Notes under the pieces: generated by a model
Databases searched by the model: none
What the model saw: the letters and a program-made list of their open reading frames with translations, nothing else
Told to the model about the DNA's origin: nothing
Assembly: GCA_904066235.2 (NCBI GenBank)
Contig: CAJFCV020000002.1
Coordinates: forward strand, 4,774,001 to 4,838,000
DNA: 64,000 nt
Source: Bursaphelenchus xylophilus
Lineage: Eukaryota > Nematoda > Chromadorea > Rhabditida > Aphelenchoididae
Reading direction: 5' to 3'
Shown: positions 49,608-61,600 of the stretch, one piece after another
Layout of the letters: each line of letters opens with the position of its first letter
Position numbering within the stretch: the stretch's first letter is position 1
Position numbers and translations under genes: made by a program

Positions 49608-50582
49608 TGTAAATTTTGAAAAAAGTAAAGAAACACCAAAAAAATATTAAATTAATCTACACAACCCCTCAAAGCATCGGCTACATTTCCAATTTCTATA
49701 GCTCTTGACCCTAAGGGCATCTACAGTTTTCGCCCCCGTGCTTACATTTGCCACTGTGATTTACAAACAGCAAAAAACCTTTTTTTTATTTGTTGATAAA
49801 AAAAGTAATTGTACACGGAAAAATTGAAATATTTTTTCGGTTTTGCAAAGCAAAAATACAATTTAAATAACCGAAATGAAAGAGATACGATCGAATCCGA
49901 TGACCGCGAACAATGGAAGTAAACAAAGTAGTCGAAATGTAGGTCCAGAGAATACGAATCGGGGCGGAAGTCCCCGAAAAAGTTTACTTTGTTACAACTT
50001 TAGGAATGCCGGGAAAATGGCTAAAATAAAAAAAAACTTTTTGGGATTTTTGATCAACAAGTGACGCAGAATTCAGAAAAATATTATACATTTTAATCCA
50101 AACGAAAAAATTGAAACCTATGCAAAAAGAATTTAAAATACGCTGATTTTATAAAGCTAATGTAAATAAACAGCATTTTCAACTCATATAAACTGCATTT
50201 TACTATCGTATTTTAGGGTTTCAGACCAAAAAAAAAATAAAAAATCTCATTTTTGTTAAAAAATTTTTAAATTTTGCTTTTTGCATCAAAAATATGAGAA
50301 AACCCGAAAAAATCTCTGTATTTAAAAATTTTATTAAAGATCCTTTCAAATCCAGAGAAAATAACATTTCCATTCGAAAACAACCAAAACACAGAACAAA
50401 GAGCGCCGGATAACCTGTAAACGGTAAGCCAGTAATTGCCCCATACAATTTACTGTCTCACTCTAATCCCAGCTTGTCGCTGAAGTCATGCCCTCCCCAA
50501 AAACCCACCGCAAAATTTTGCATTTTTCAAAAATTTAAATTTCTTCAAAAAAAATTTCAAAAAATTTGGGAAAATTAGAAAC

Positions 50583-50634
50583 AAATTAGCATATTCGTAC
50601 GTGCTAATTTCCCGCTGTTCCGGGGGTATAAAAG
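50583..50634 (+). promoter_or_regulatory. SSP gene promoter: inverted repeat plus TATA box
   Basis: TATAAAAG at 50627-50634 lies 59 bp before the ATG. Just upstream, AAATTAGCA (50583-50591) and TGCTAATTT (50602-50610) form a perfect 9-bp inverted repeat around TATTCGTACG. Its position 17 bp before the TATA box suggests a dimeric factor site. Function is inferred only. Confidence 0.5.
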
Positions 50635-50692
50635 CGGTGCAATTCTTTGGGAGAACATCATTCGGTTCGTTTCGCCGCTCGAGAAGAACACC

Positions 50693-51262
50693 ATGGCCTC
50701 CGTCGCTGTCGATCCCCCAGCCTGCCAGGTCCCCGCCGCCGGTGGAACCTCCACCCACCAGCTCAACAACTCGGGCGCCACCCGTCTCGCCTTCAAGGTC
50801 AAGTCCTCCAACAACAACGAGTACCGCCTGAAGCCCGTCTTCGGATTCATCGAGCCCGGAGCCTCGTCCGCTTTGGAGATCACCCGTTTGGTAGGTTTTG
50901 GAGCTACTTGTGGGGGAAAGCTTAGGCTTGTGGATAAAACAGAGGTGCTTTTAGGCTTAGGGTTGTGCTTGCAAATTTTTGGGCAATCATGGCCTTTCTA
51001 CTGTTCAAAATATGTCTGTTACCATTGATTTTTGACATAATTTTGCTCTTTTCTTCAAACTAGGTGTATAAGCTTTTATCAGAAGTATCAGTTTGTCCTC
51101 CATTATAAAATTAATCTCTCCCATTTTCAGAACGGAGCCCCAAAGGAAGACAAGATGGTCATCCAGTACGCTGAGGTCCCCGCCGACGCCACTGACCCCC
51201 AGGCCCCCTTCAAGGCCGGTCCTCCAGCCGGTGAAGTCGTTCTGCCCGTCACGGCTGCCTAA
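50693..51262 (+). CDS. Sperm-specific MSP-domain protein (SSP type)
   Basis: Exons 50693-50890 and 51131-51262 give 109 aa, the usual length of the nematode SSP/MSP-like proteins. The single MSP fold shows the sequence HQLNNSGATRLAFKVKSSNN followed by EYRLKPVFGFIEPG, then VIQYAEVPADATDPQAPF, ending EVVLPVTAA. These small beta-sandwich proteins are abundant in amoeboid nematode sperm, and this family is the strongest evidence for the phylum. The coding sequence is markedly GC-rich with C-ending codons, unlike its AT-rich surroundings, as expected for a very highly expressed gene. A TATA box is present upstream. The gene converges on the unrecognised gene at 51456. Confidence 0.95.
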
Positions 51263-51455
51263 ACCCGTTCTTCTCTCTGTTTTTGTATGTGCATAAACTG
51301 TTTGGTTGTATCTGTTTGGAATTTTTTGTTTACTAGGCTCTACCGTAACACCATAATCTACCATAACGGGTTGTCGTTTATTCACTGTACATTTATGGAG
51401 TCTGTTGTACTGATCAAAGATCAAAGTTGTTAGACCTCAGATTTTGTGTGATCAC

Positions 51456-52856
51456 CTAGTCTTCGGCGATGCTCGAGAGGTTCTTTTTGCTGTCGTAATA
51501 GGTCCGAAGGCTTTCGATTTTGACAATAACCTCATCCTTGTTGGGGCTGTTGTAAAAGTCGCTCCAATCGACGTAACTCGGCACCAAACCCTCGGTCTCG
51601 ACCTTCTCCATCTTGTCCTGTTTGATTTCGTTGCTCAAATCGAGGTAGGCCATGGCCAGACCGGGATGGTTGGAGTCGCTGGTGATGGATTTGTAGGTCA
51701 TGGCGATGTCGGATAGAGTCTGTTCCATCTGAAGGGTAATGTCGCTAAAATATAAAATTATGACACATTTTTCGAAATTTTTCATTTTTTCGGATTTTTT
51801 TTGGAATTTTTACAAGTTTTCTCCAATTTCATTTTTACAAAGTGATAAAATGCACTCCACTAATCACAAATTACCTGTTATTTTTCAATTTCTCCAACAA
51901 AATGGATGCCAAATAGCTGTTTCCGGTGGTTTCGTCATCATGTTTTACAGCGATCACCAAGTTTATGAGCGAAGCGTTGGCAAACATCAGGAATTTGATA
52001 GATTTGTTCATCTGCAAGCCCTCTAAACTGGTCTCAGCCCCCTACTTGTATACTTCCCACCACTTTGGGTCTCAATTTCTGATCCTTACATCCAAAAAAT
52101 CCCATTTTATCCATCAATCCCTCCTGGCCTTCGGTCATCGGAAAGAGCGCCAGATCGTTCGGATCGCCGATATCTTTGCCCAAAATGACACTAAACACAT
52201 CACATTATGATAGGGGAATCCTACATTATATTCCCGAAATCCACTGTGTAAAAGAAATCGTTGATAAAAATGGTCATAACTATTGCCGCGCCATCCTCAC
52301 CGTCTCGGTTCAGCTTCGTACATTGTTTGTTTATCTCCAGGAAAATGTCTGTTAGCACTTTTTCCACCTAAAATCGCCAAATTTCTCAAGTATAACATAA
52401 ATTAAGGTAACTTTCGCCTAAAACAATTTAATTTACCCGGTCGTCTCTGTTTAAATCCACTTTTCCTTGACTCACATCGCTCATCAGGTCTCGGAAGTCC
52501 TCATTTTCGAAGATTGTTCGGGTCAAATTGTCATTTACGTAATCAATTACAATTTTATTTTTCCCAATCTGAGTCAAGAACGCAAACACTGAGATGTTGA
52601 CCTCCTTGATGTCACAGCTGCAACAAAAAGGCTAATATTAATATTTCTTTTTGCAATTCCAAAATAAAACTATATTATACTAGGCATTCAGGTCTCCAAA
52701 ACACAATTTTTGTATTGCATATGCTAAATCATTTGCCATTTACTGCAAACTCATGCAATAACAGACCCATCGCAGCTCTCTGGATTACCTTTCACTAATC
52801 CATCTGTCCAGACAATCGGCTCTTTCATCGTGTGTCACAAAGGTGGAGGGATACAT
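51456..52856 (-). CDS. Unrecognised 321-aa protein, six exons
   Basis: Exons in transcript order: 52856-52789, 52617-52437, 52367-52225, 52190-52054, 52022-51875, 51744-51456. All junctions keep phase, and four of the five introns end in good acceptors. Two introns are only 34 and 31 nt. The protein starts MYPSTFVTHDERADCLDRW, is acidic, has no signal peptide or clear membrane span, and contains a moderately hydrophobic central part (FLMFANASLINLVIAV). It ends YYDSKKNLSSIAED. I recognise no domain. Its start lies 98 bp after the stop of the UPF0235 gene on the same strand, which fits a downstream position in an operon. The multi-exon structure with consistent phase is the evidence that it is real. 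Confidence 0.75.
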
Positions 52857-52954
52857 CTTTCATTTATCTACAGTTAATCTGTTGCATCCCAAAAACAAGA
52901 AATAGCAATGGGATAATAACCATGCAAGAGAAAGCCCGAAATAACAAGATATAT

Positions 52955-53910
52955 TTATTGGATATTCGCTTTTAATTTGGCTTTGATTTCATCTACCGTA
53001 TACTTTTTGGAGGTGATCAGCAGCATTTTGTCTCGACTTTTGGCACCCTGAAAATAAATTTTAAAGAAATGCTATCACAATTATACTAATAGGAACATAT
53101 ACGCCCATATAGTACATTCTAAATTTTATATATTTTTAATCATCAAGTTTTATTATTTTAGGCCAAAAAAATAAAAAAAAATAAGAATTTTTACTTCAAA
53201 CCCCCAGAAAACCTGTCATTCTGACACGCAAAGTTTAACTATGGACTATAAAAGTAATATATAAGCAAGAGCTCGCCCATTTGTATCTACTTTTGAAGAC
53301 ATTAAAGCAAATATTGCCTACAGTAACCCTAATTTTATAAAAATATCTCTAAACTTTTGAACTGTCAAAAGAACAAGCAAGATAATCCGTCAACCCTTAA
53401 AATAGTCGATTGATTTCCCCTAAGGCTCTTTGCATCGTTTCTCAGACTAAAATTTGACTTTCGTATCTTCACCATGACATCTGATCCCCCAAATATAAAT
53501 TTTTCATCCGAACGCTTTTCTAAATCAACTACAAAAATTTTGGCGATATTCTATCTTCTCTGGCCTCGTAATAGTTCTATCATTCCACAAATTAATGCCG
53601 CCCTTACCTTCTGAAATTCGATTTCATTCTTCCTCAGCCCCAAGAACTCCATCATTCCCCTCAATAACTCTTCATTCGCTTGTCCATCTCTTGGTGGGGC
53701 CGCCAACGCTACTCCAATCGCTTCGGCGCTGAGATCTAGACTAATTCTCATCGCTTAACTCGACTCACCAGTAATCAAGGTTAATTTGGCGCCAGGTTTT
53801 GCATGAACTCTCAACAAAATATCTCCCTCTTTGGTGAGTGAAACAGCTTCATCTTCTATGACTTCCTTCTTCTCACCCGTTTTGGCCTTTTTACCCGCTT
53901 TGGAACTCAT
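52955..53910 (-). CDS. UPF0235 (C15orf40/YggU) family protein
   Basis: Exons in transcript order: 53910-53769, 53735-53608, 53047-52955; 120 aa. The signature is clear: [40 protein letters not shown], then [20 protein letters not shown], as in human C15orf40 and bacterial YggU. The family fold is known but the biochemical function is not. The N-terminus is a Lys-rich extension ([15 protein letters not shown]). The first intron is 33 nt and the second 560 nt. The stop overlaps an AATAAA (CAATAAAT). The gene starts 145 bp after the NSUN4 stop and ends 98 bp before the next gene, consistent with operonic transcription. Confidence 0.92.
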
Positions 53911-54055
53911 TACCCGAGAAAATTGCAACGATCTCGACAAAATTTTGATTTATTGCCTACTACAATATAATCAACGTGAAAAACAATCAAACAACAAGAT
54001 AACAATGGGTGAAACCGTGTGTAATTAGAAGCCTGGAGCTCAACAAATAACAATT

Positions 54056-55802
54056 TTATTTTTTCCTAATCAATTTGCAGATAAACATGGGACCAAAATT
54101 GGAGCGAACATTGGGGACGACCAGAAGGCCGCGCTGCGGATTCTCGGAGAACCGGTACAAGGTTGTGTTCATCAACTGGTTCTGCATCTTCTTTAGGCTC
54201 TGTTCGACCACTTCGATACCATAATGTTCACTGGCGAGAGTCGCTGCGTTCTCCACGACACTTTCATTTTGAGCTGGGGATAAGGTGCAAGTGGAATATA
54301 CGACTGATCCGCCTATTCGGACTGATCTCAAGGCATTTCTGAAATACTTTTAGGTGTCAAACAAGCATTTGAATTATCTTACGACTCAAAAATCCCCAAA
54401 TTTCAACTATGATTATATTATCCATGGTACTCACATTAATAATCTGGTCTGTAACTGTGGCAAATTCAACCGTTCCTGTGTAAATCCAGCGCCAAACAGA
54501 TTACCCTCATCGCTAGTTGCAGAAAGGCGGTCAGTTGTGCATGGAGCATCCACCAGGACCTTATCATAGATATCTTCTTCATCCCATCCTTCCAAAGAAC
54601 CGGCGTCTTTTCGTTTGAGGATGATCCGTTCATTTAACGGGGAGCTTACTGGGACATACATCGAGAGGCCGCGGCGTAGTTGACCAAACCGACTGAGTTT
54701 TCCGTCATTACAAGTTAAGGTCGCTGAAGTTAGAACAAAAAGTTAAACAGAAGTACCGAGTACCCCTATGGAGACAAAAAAAAGAACGTTGCCCAAATTG
54801 TAGAGTTTTCTTATCCCCATTTTACCTACTACAACATAAATTTCTCACCAAATTTTTCAGTCTGAATGATCATCAAGCTCTTGCCCCCAGGCGATGCGCA
54901 CATATCTAACACGTTGTCGTCGTCTTTTAAATCCAAGGCCAATACTGGTATAACCGAGCCACCATCCAACAACCACCAGCCTAAATCCAAATCAGATATT
55001 ACTCATGACAATCTCACTCGAGATTCCATTTTTGTCCTTTAATGGTGCCGGGAAGTTGTCAAAGACATCGCGTGCATAAGAGTAGATCCTGAGGTCTCGT
55101 GGATATTCGATTAAACCTTCTTCTGTTCTTAGTTGGGATTGGAGAAACTCGAGACCAGTTATACTAGAATGCTCATAGATAATATAATGCTTTAAACGAC
55201 AAAGTTTATATTTAGATAGCTTCTTCGTTCCCTAAAAACAAAAAAGGAAATAAGAAATAAACTTACTGTACATCAGGCACCTTCTCTGTAATCGAATCTT
55301 TCATTTGTCCAAATTGATAATCGCCTCCAGAAGGTGTGAACTCTTCCAATCCCCCATGAACTCGATCAATTTCCCCTGTTTCCTCATTCTCGACATTCTC
55401 AGCGCTTTCAACACCCTCTTTAGCTTCTTCCTCAACGATTCCATCAAAATTTGAGACCTTTTCCTTCATCCTCTCAAATCTTTCTCTTCCCCGAGTCAAC
55501 GTTTCCATCATATCAACTGTCCCCAGGTCCTTCAAGATCTCCTGATTACGCTCCTGATCCAAACTGAGTCGATTCAGGACTGCAACGTATTTGTGTTGAG
55601 TTAAAAGTCCCAATCTTATCGAAGGCCATCTCTTTCCGAACAAAGGTCCATAATAGAAATCAAAGTGGTCTAACGCCAACATTGACGGGCTCTTTTGTTG
55701 TTTTACTGGAGCTATTTTGGGCTTATATCGCATTGCCTTGCATCTGACGGATTGGACACAACAAGAAGGCCCACTTCGGTGAATAATCAGTTTGGAATAC
55801 AT
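54056..55802 (-). CDS. nsun-4: Mitochondrial rRNA cytosine-5 methyltransferase NSUN4
   Basis: Exons in transcript order: 55802-55267, 55163-55018, 54980-54849, 54723-54435, 54338-54056; 461 aa. NSUN4 methylates a cytosine in mitochondrial small-subunit rRNA and, with MTERF4, acts in mitoribosome assembly. Seen: SAM motif VLDMCASPGGKSLMI; motif IV VDAPCTTDRLSATSDE with Cys near residue 333; motif VI YSTCTLSPAQNESVVE with the catalytic Cys near 385; and the NSUN4-type end LLVVPNVRSNFGPMFICKL. The basic N-terminus fits a mitochondrial presequence. Exon 1 also carries an acidic stretch (about residues 120-160). An acceptor directly precedes the ATG, with a candidate 5'UTR intron of about 40 nt. 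It is the first of three closely spaced genes (then UPF0235, then the unknown gene). Confidence 0.93.
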
Positions 55803-56088
55803 CTAAATTCATAAAACAACATAAAAAAGTAACTTACCTTTAAACCACAATTTTAGAAGATAAAATCGACATAGAACTCAACAAATCAAGCTACTGCATC
55901 AACTTTCCCTCGATCTTCACCTTTTTTTCTATTTTCGAATTATTTTTTTCCTGCGATCTGCGCCCGAGCAATTTTATACGATGAAACCTATGTACAAGAG
56001 ATCTCTAAAGTACAAAAGTGAACGGAAAAACACCCGTATTTACTAAAAATAAAATCACCGTTACAATTAGCACAAAATAATTCATATT

Positions 56089-57598
56089 TCACAGGGCCGG
56101 TAGCCGATATTTTCTAACAAAATGATCTTTTCCAGCTGTATACAGGAGATGTTCGTTGACTGCAAAGTCATAAACGGGTTGCAGATCGGCCCCGGTAAAA
56201 AGGCAGACTGGTTTTAGAGTTTGCGGCTCCCTCTTGTAAAGAATGACGGATCCATTAGCTGAAATTGGTAGGTTAGTATCAAGTGTAATATAAATTTTGT
56301 CATCCGATACTTTCATCGTAAAAAATTAAAGGAATTGTCAGGTCACCTACCGAACGAAATCAGCAGGCCTTCTCCATAGATCTGAATTTTGTGAACTCGA
56401 CCTCTGTTTGTCCGGTAGATCGATAGAACTTCCCTAAAGCAATAACATTTAAAACAGAAAGCTTACTTTGATCTCGAATCGATAGTCAATATCGAGCCAT
56501 TAAAAAGCCCGGCGTATATAAAAGTTCCATCCGAGGCTGCCGAAGAAACTCCCTGATCTTGGTCAAATGATACCTAAAATAAGATAAATTACTACATAAA
56601 GTAAATTTTTGACGCCTAAAACCAAAAAATAAAGTGAATTCACTTACAAGCTCCTCGAATTCAGCGGATACAAGTCTGATCCGGCCTTTATTGGAAGCTA
56701 TCAGCAGGACTTTATCCTTTTCATGCCAACTTAGACTTGTCAGCTCTGAATCTTCATAAACAATCTGCCCAACAGACTTTCCAACCGCACAGTTCCATTT
56801 ATTCAACGATCCATCAGCTCCGATAGACAGAACTTCAGCTCCTTTATCGATGAATTCGAGACCAGTCACACCTAGAAATCAAAACACCAAATTCAATATA
56901 ACTTACGCCTTTTATGACCAATCATGGTTCTTGCATTCCCTCCATCCCTCACGTCCCAGATCCTGACGGTCATATCCATTCCACCGGAGAGGACAACTAG
57001 CCCTGAGGGGAAGAAACGGGCGACTTCGACGTCAAGAGCATGGCCTTCCAAAGATCTCAAAGTACTGAAATTGGACGTGTCCCAGGTGTTGATTGTGCTG
57101 TAATCGGACGCTGAGATACCCAAATTCCCTGAGGGAGACACGTCGATGAAAGGTTGAGGTCCAACTTGCTCGGATTCTGGAAAATAATATTATTCATGAC
57201 TAAAAAATACAACTTTTTTCGCCAGCGATGTAATTTTCAATTTTATTACCTAAAAATCAAACATCAAAAATTTTACTTGCCAGATGCTGGAGCAGCTACC
57301 AAAAAATCCAAATTCAGCGAGTTTATCCTGACATTTAAAAGTCGAGAGTTCAGTTCTTGGAGTTGAACCTTCTCGTCGCTGTAACCTTTATTCCATTTGT
57401 TAATAGGAATTGTAACATTCAGCTCACGCTCACCATCAACATATCCCATAAAGATTTCTGTATCCTTTTGTTTTTCTCTACAATTAAAAGCAATATTACA
57501 CATGACAATTAACGTTATATGCTGTAAAATACTTACTCTACTGTTCTGTGCCAATCTGACTGGAAATAAAAGTCCTTTTCGACCACTTCGACAACCAT
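56089..57598 (-). CDS. PAAF1: WD-repeat proteasome assembly/regulatory factor PAAF1 (Rpn14)
   Basis: Exons in transcript order: 57598-57537, 57477-57281, 57176-56907, 56871-56648, 56573-56467, 56433-56351, 56258-56089; 370 aa (human 392). PAAF1/Rpn14 binds proteasomal ATPases and chaperones base assembly. WD-type repeats are visible: SASDYSTINTWD, then SLEGHALDVEVARFFPSG and GGMDMTVRIWDVRDGG, then IGADGSLNKWN. The last repeat, YDFAVNEHLLYTAGKDHFVR, is the characteristic PAAF1 ending. Exon 2 to exon 3 requires a GC-AG intron (donor G|GCAAGT at 57280-57279). The competing GT donor one codon later breaks the frame. The gene lies 229 bp downstream of the EF-hand gene and 286 bp upstream of NSUN4. 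Confidence 0.9.
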
Positions 57599-57827
57599 CT
57601 TGAAAAATTATGCAAGCTGTTTTTGAAATTTTTTGATGAAAAATAAATTTATTTTTTGACATTTCGTTAAACCCCAATAGCGAAGTGTCACAAATTTTAA
57701 AGCCACCAAAAAATCGCCAAACAGCGAAGTGTTTGTACAAATTTGTTTATTTACAAACAACCCGTTAAAATCAAGATATTTGAAATAATAAATACAAACT
57801 TCGATAAGAAATAAGTTCTATATTACA

Positions 57828-58308
57828 CTAAGAAGAAGATGATGATGGACTGGGAGATTCGCTGGGTTTTTGATTGCCCAAAGGCCTCAAAAATGTAGGA
57901 TGACCATTTCTAGGGGGATAAAATCGATCTACAAAATCCGCTGACATTCGCATAATTTCCATTTGAAGGGGTTCTGGGATCAGGAGGTCTTTCCTTTCCT
58001 CAATTTTCCTTCGGAGCTCGGTAAACGTTAGTTTCCGATCGTTGTCCTTGTCTAATTGGGCGCAGTAATTCTCGATACGTCCTAAAGAACAATCTCAACT
58101 TTCCAAACCGTTATTTGATTATGTTTAAAACCAAATTTTATATTATCTTACCCACAATTCCCATATCAATAAACCTTCTCTCCAACAATGCCAATATGAT
58201 TGATCTCATATCACTGTAGACCAAGCATTTCTCGACGATATCCTCGGGTTCATAATGTTCTCCCGACTCTTTGAAGGAATCCAGCATCTGCTCTAGATGT
58301 TCTGGCAT
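57828..58308 (-). CDS. Small EF-hand protein, 136 aa
   Basis: Exons 58308-58152 and 58081-57828 (transcript order). It contains one canonical calcium-binding loop, DKDNDRKLTFTE (about residues 63-74, with D, D, D, K, T and E at the coordinating positions). A helical N-terminal half (MPEHLEQMLDSFKESGEHYE) could form a degenerate first EF-hand. The tail is rich in Pro and Ser, ending PSPSSSSS. I cannot assign it to a named family. The ATG comes directly after a GTTTTAG acceptor, which suggests trans-splicing. The gene sits between EPG-5 (325 bp upstream) and PAAF1 (229 bp downstream) on the same strand. Confidence 0.8.
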
Positions 58309-58633
58309 CTAAAACAATATAAATCATGCCTATTTTGCTTCAAATATCATTTCCAATACTCTCAATGTCTCAAACATTTGAGTCAAAATGTTTTTCAGCA
58401 CAGTAAATTCTTTACTCTGTATAAATATTAAATAATTTGTATTTACAAAGTTAATGGGCTAGCTGTATGAAACAATATCAATATAATACTTCAACAAAAG
58501 TGTTAAGACCCGGGCTAACAAAATAAGGCGTAGGGGAGCGGATTAACATAGCGCTATACATACAATATAGTGTAAATAAGGAAAGAGTTATATTATATTA
58601 CCCATCTTATTTTACATGGTGTCTAAAATAAGG
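58309..58633. other. Spacer between EPG-5 and the EF-hand gene
   Basis: This 325-bp AT-rich spacer would hold the EPG-5 3'UTR and the acceptor region of the EF-hand gene. A TATATTATATTACCCATC motif copy lies at about 58,590. No promoter motif was recognised. Confidence 0.4.
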
Positions 58634-61600
58634 TCATTCAAAGGCCCTGATCATCTTGTGACTGTTCGGATAGATGAATTTGATGACCAAAACCATTAGG
58701 TCACTCGCTTGCAGAAGGGTGAAAGCATTGACTTGATGGAAATATGGATAAAGTTGCTGGAAAAGGGCCTCGATATTATCTATGCTGGTGAACTGTCTTG
58801 TGGCCTCTTTTCTGATGTCTTTAAAGGCTGATTGCCTTGAATTGAGGACGGCTTGAGTGCCCTGGAGTCTTGGGGATTGTGTTGAGCTGGTTTGTTGTTG
58901 GGTTAGATACAAATTCAGAATCTGGCAGACCAATTGAATCTTGGGTGGGAACGCTGATTTCTTGCTGAAGATGGCCATCACGTTGAATAAAGAGACGCCT
59001 TTCTCTTCGGTGAACGTCTTCTTCAAGAATTCCTGGAGCGAATCAAGGTTTGCATTGGCTGTGGCGACATTAATTCCATTCGAATACTGCTTTACCACCA
59101 ATTTCAGCCATTTATCGATGCAAAGGACAAAGCCGGCTTCGAAATTAATGTATCTAAAGCAGTATAAATTAGAACAAAATGGTCTTACTTTGGCTTTAGG
59201 GTGCTAAAATAATCGGAAATCCTGCGAATCAGTTTCTGCTCATCTGAAGCTGAGGCTTTGCTCATTTCCGTCAAGATGTTTGTATGTAACACCAGAAATC
59301 GAGGTTCATTCCCTGAATCCGAGCTGGGAGTTGCATATAGCCATTCCTTCAGTGGGCTGGAAAGAGTGACCAGATTACAAACTTCATTCCAATTGCATGA
59401 CAGTCTTCCTGAAACCAAAAACACAATTAAAATTGAGAACGATGAAAATAGGTATAAAGTATAACATGAAAATCATGTTCAAAATTTTCCTTTCTGGCAT
59501 TAAAAACCCCTCCTCTGGCCATAAACCCTATTTTCCATATCTTCCAGTAAAAATATCAAAAAAGACCTCCACTTTTTCCAACTACAATATCATCGACCTC
59601 ATGGATAACATAAAAATTCTTCCAAAATTAAAAACTTACGTTTGAAATAGATTCTAATGGTCCAGTCAAGTAGCCTAAGGCACATTTGAGGTGACGTCAC
59701 TCCCAATGCATTTACTGTTGAGGTCAAGACCAGTAGTAACAAGGTCGAATCTGGATGATCTTCTAGCCATTGAATTAACGTCTGATATAAACCTTCCAGA
59801 ATTTTGGGTTTCGTAACCTGCGGCCAGAAACTGATCAGCTCTCTGGCAACATCGGCCTGAGCCCGATAATTCTCGGATGCTCCAATTAAGAGGCAGACTT
59901 TGTCCAGTAATTCCTTGTAATGGCGACATTGGTCTTGTTCGCTCAGCTTTGACCTCAAAAGAAGTTGTAAATCTGCCTTAATGTAGAGACTCTGCTTCTT
60001 GGCAATGATTTCTGGATCACTTGCAGTTGGGTCAAAGCTTTGGCGGATTTGGGTTGTGGTGAAGAAACAAACTTCTTTCCAGATACTGTAACATGTTACA
60101 AATTACTATAAAATTTAACCATATTTCGTTAATAAACAGCCCGTTTTATTTCCCCACGTACTTATTGAAGGCGGTGATAATACTGTTTCCATTGGTCAAC
60201 GAATCGACTGGGAATGATGTTGATATAAAATTAGATGTCTTTTCAACCGATTCCACTTTCACCATGGACCAATAGCCAAGCGATAAGAAGTCTCGGAGCA
60301 ATTTCTCAACCGACGCTCGGGACTTCTGCAAAGTAAAGAAGTCTTTCATGCATTAATCATCAAAATCGTCATGTACAATATACCTGATACTCCAACCTAC
60401 CGCATAATTCTGCTGTCGATACGCGCATCTGGCCAAAATACTCAATAAGAGTGAGTGGAAGGCTCGATGAGCCTCTAACGGCTGATTCATTTGCCCTTGG
60501 ATCAGCTGTATCCATTGGATTCGGACCATAACATCCGTGATTAAAGTCATCGCCTCGGGCGAACCATCCGTGCACACACGCTCAATCGACGCCAAATCCA
60601 TCAACGTTGGCCAGAATCTAGCCCAATTCAATGATACAAAACGCTTTTCCTAAAAAACATCAATTATTTACCTTATCCATGACACCTACATAAACGCTGA
60701 AGACATGGGACGTTCCTGCTCGTTGAAGTTGCGACAACTTTGACGAAAAGAACTGCCAGACCAAGCTTTCGACCGTCTCTGATCCTGGAGGCAAATATGT
60801 GGAGTAGGGAAGCCATATAAGCAAATTTATAAACGGCTGAACAACTGAGACATCCGCAATCTGAGAGTCAGATGGGTTGAATGGAGCGAGTCCATCGGGT
60901 GGAATAGGTTCCAAAAGTGGCGTCCAGACATTGAGGATCATCAGGAAGACATCTCGGAGCTCTGAAATACGTAAATAATTAAGTCTAAAGTTGATTCTAA
61001 ACTAAAACATCAGTCTCAAAAGCAACTAAAATATATTTTCTGAACGTAAGAGCTCACCTTTCTCCATGACTGAGGTGGGTGCATCTGATCTGAACTGTTG
61101 GCACACAATATTTTTAATAAAATATTCCGCAAATTGGGTTACAAATCCGAGATGATTACCCCAAATCGAATACAACTTGGTGGTCTGTTCATGTCGACTT
61201 TTCTTCAGCTGATCCGATAAAATGGTTAGGCATTCTATGGCGAGTACAATTGAACAAGCCGATTTCTGATCGATGATTATGTTATCCCTGGTCTTGACTA
61301 GATATTGCTGTACATTCAGGCGTTCCGAGAGTGTCTGGAGAATCGTTTCCGGTACGGCCTTGGCGTCAATCCCACTTAGCAGCAGTTTAAAGCCTTTGGC
61401 AATGTTATTCGGGTACTGGTGGAACATGGTGCATTGAAAATGATCGATGCAAAGGGAGTGCAAGGGGGTTGAGGCGGGGACCGAAATCAAATTCTCAAAA
61501 ATCACTGGCATTAAGGCGCTGAACTGGTCGGGAGGAAGGAGGCGGCCTGCTTTTACAAAGTCCAATCTTTGAAGCAATGCGAGCGCCGATTCTGCGGTCG

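Larger units (their letters stand above)
34492..50582. other. 16-kb gene-poor region
   Basis: No open frame here shows splice-supported extension or family similarity. The longest frames lie in repeats (41.4-42.2 kb). Recognisable contents are a 918-bp foldback element (37066-37983), two GCAC(N)GTGC clusters (38.5 and 41.6-42.1 kb), three near-identical copies of TTTATCGTATAAAATGTCGCC or its variant (34,957; 46,376; 46,508), a CTCTCTCG-core repeat at about 40,850, and a small hairpin duplication at 49.55-49.61 kb. Long non-coding transcripts cannot be excluded. Confidence 0.5.

Noticed and set aside
49876..50064. 62-codon open frame rich in Asn/Ser/Arg
   Set aside because: Short, no splice context and no family resemblance; composition explained by local inverted repeats.
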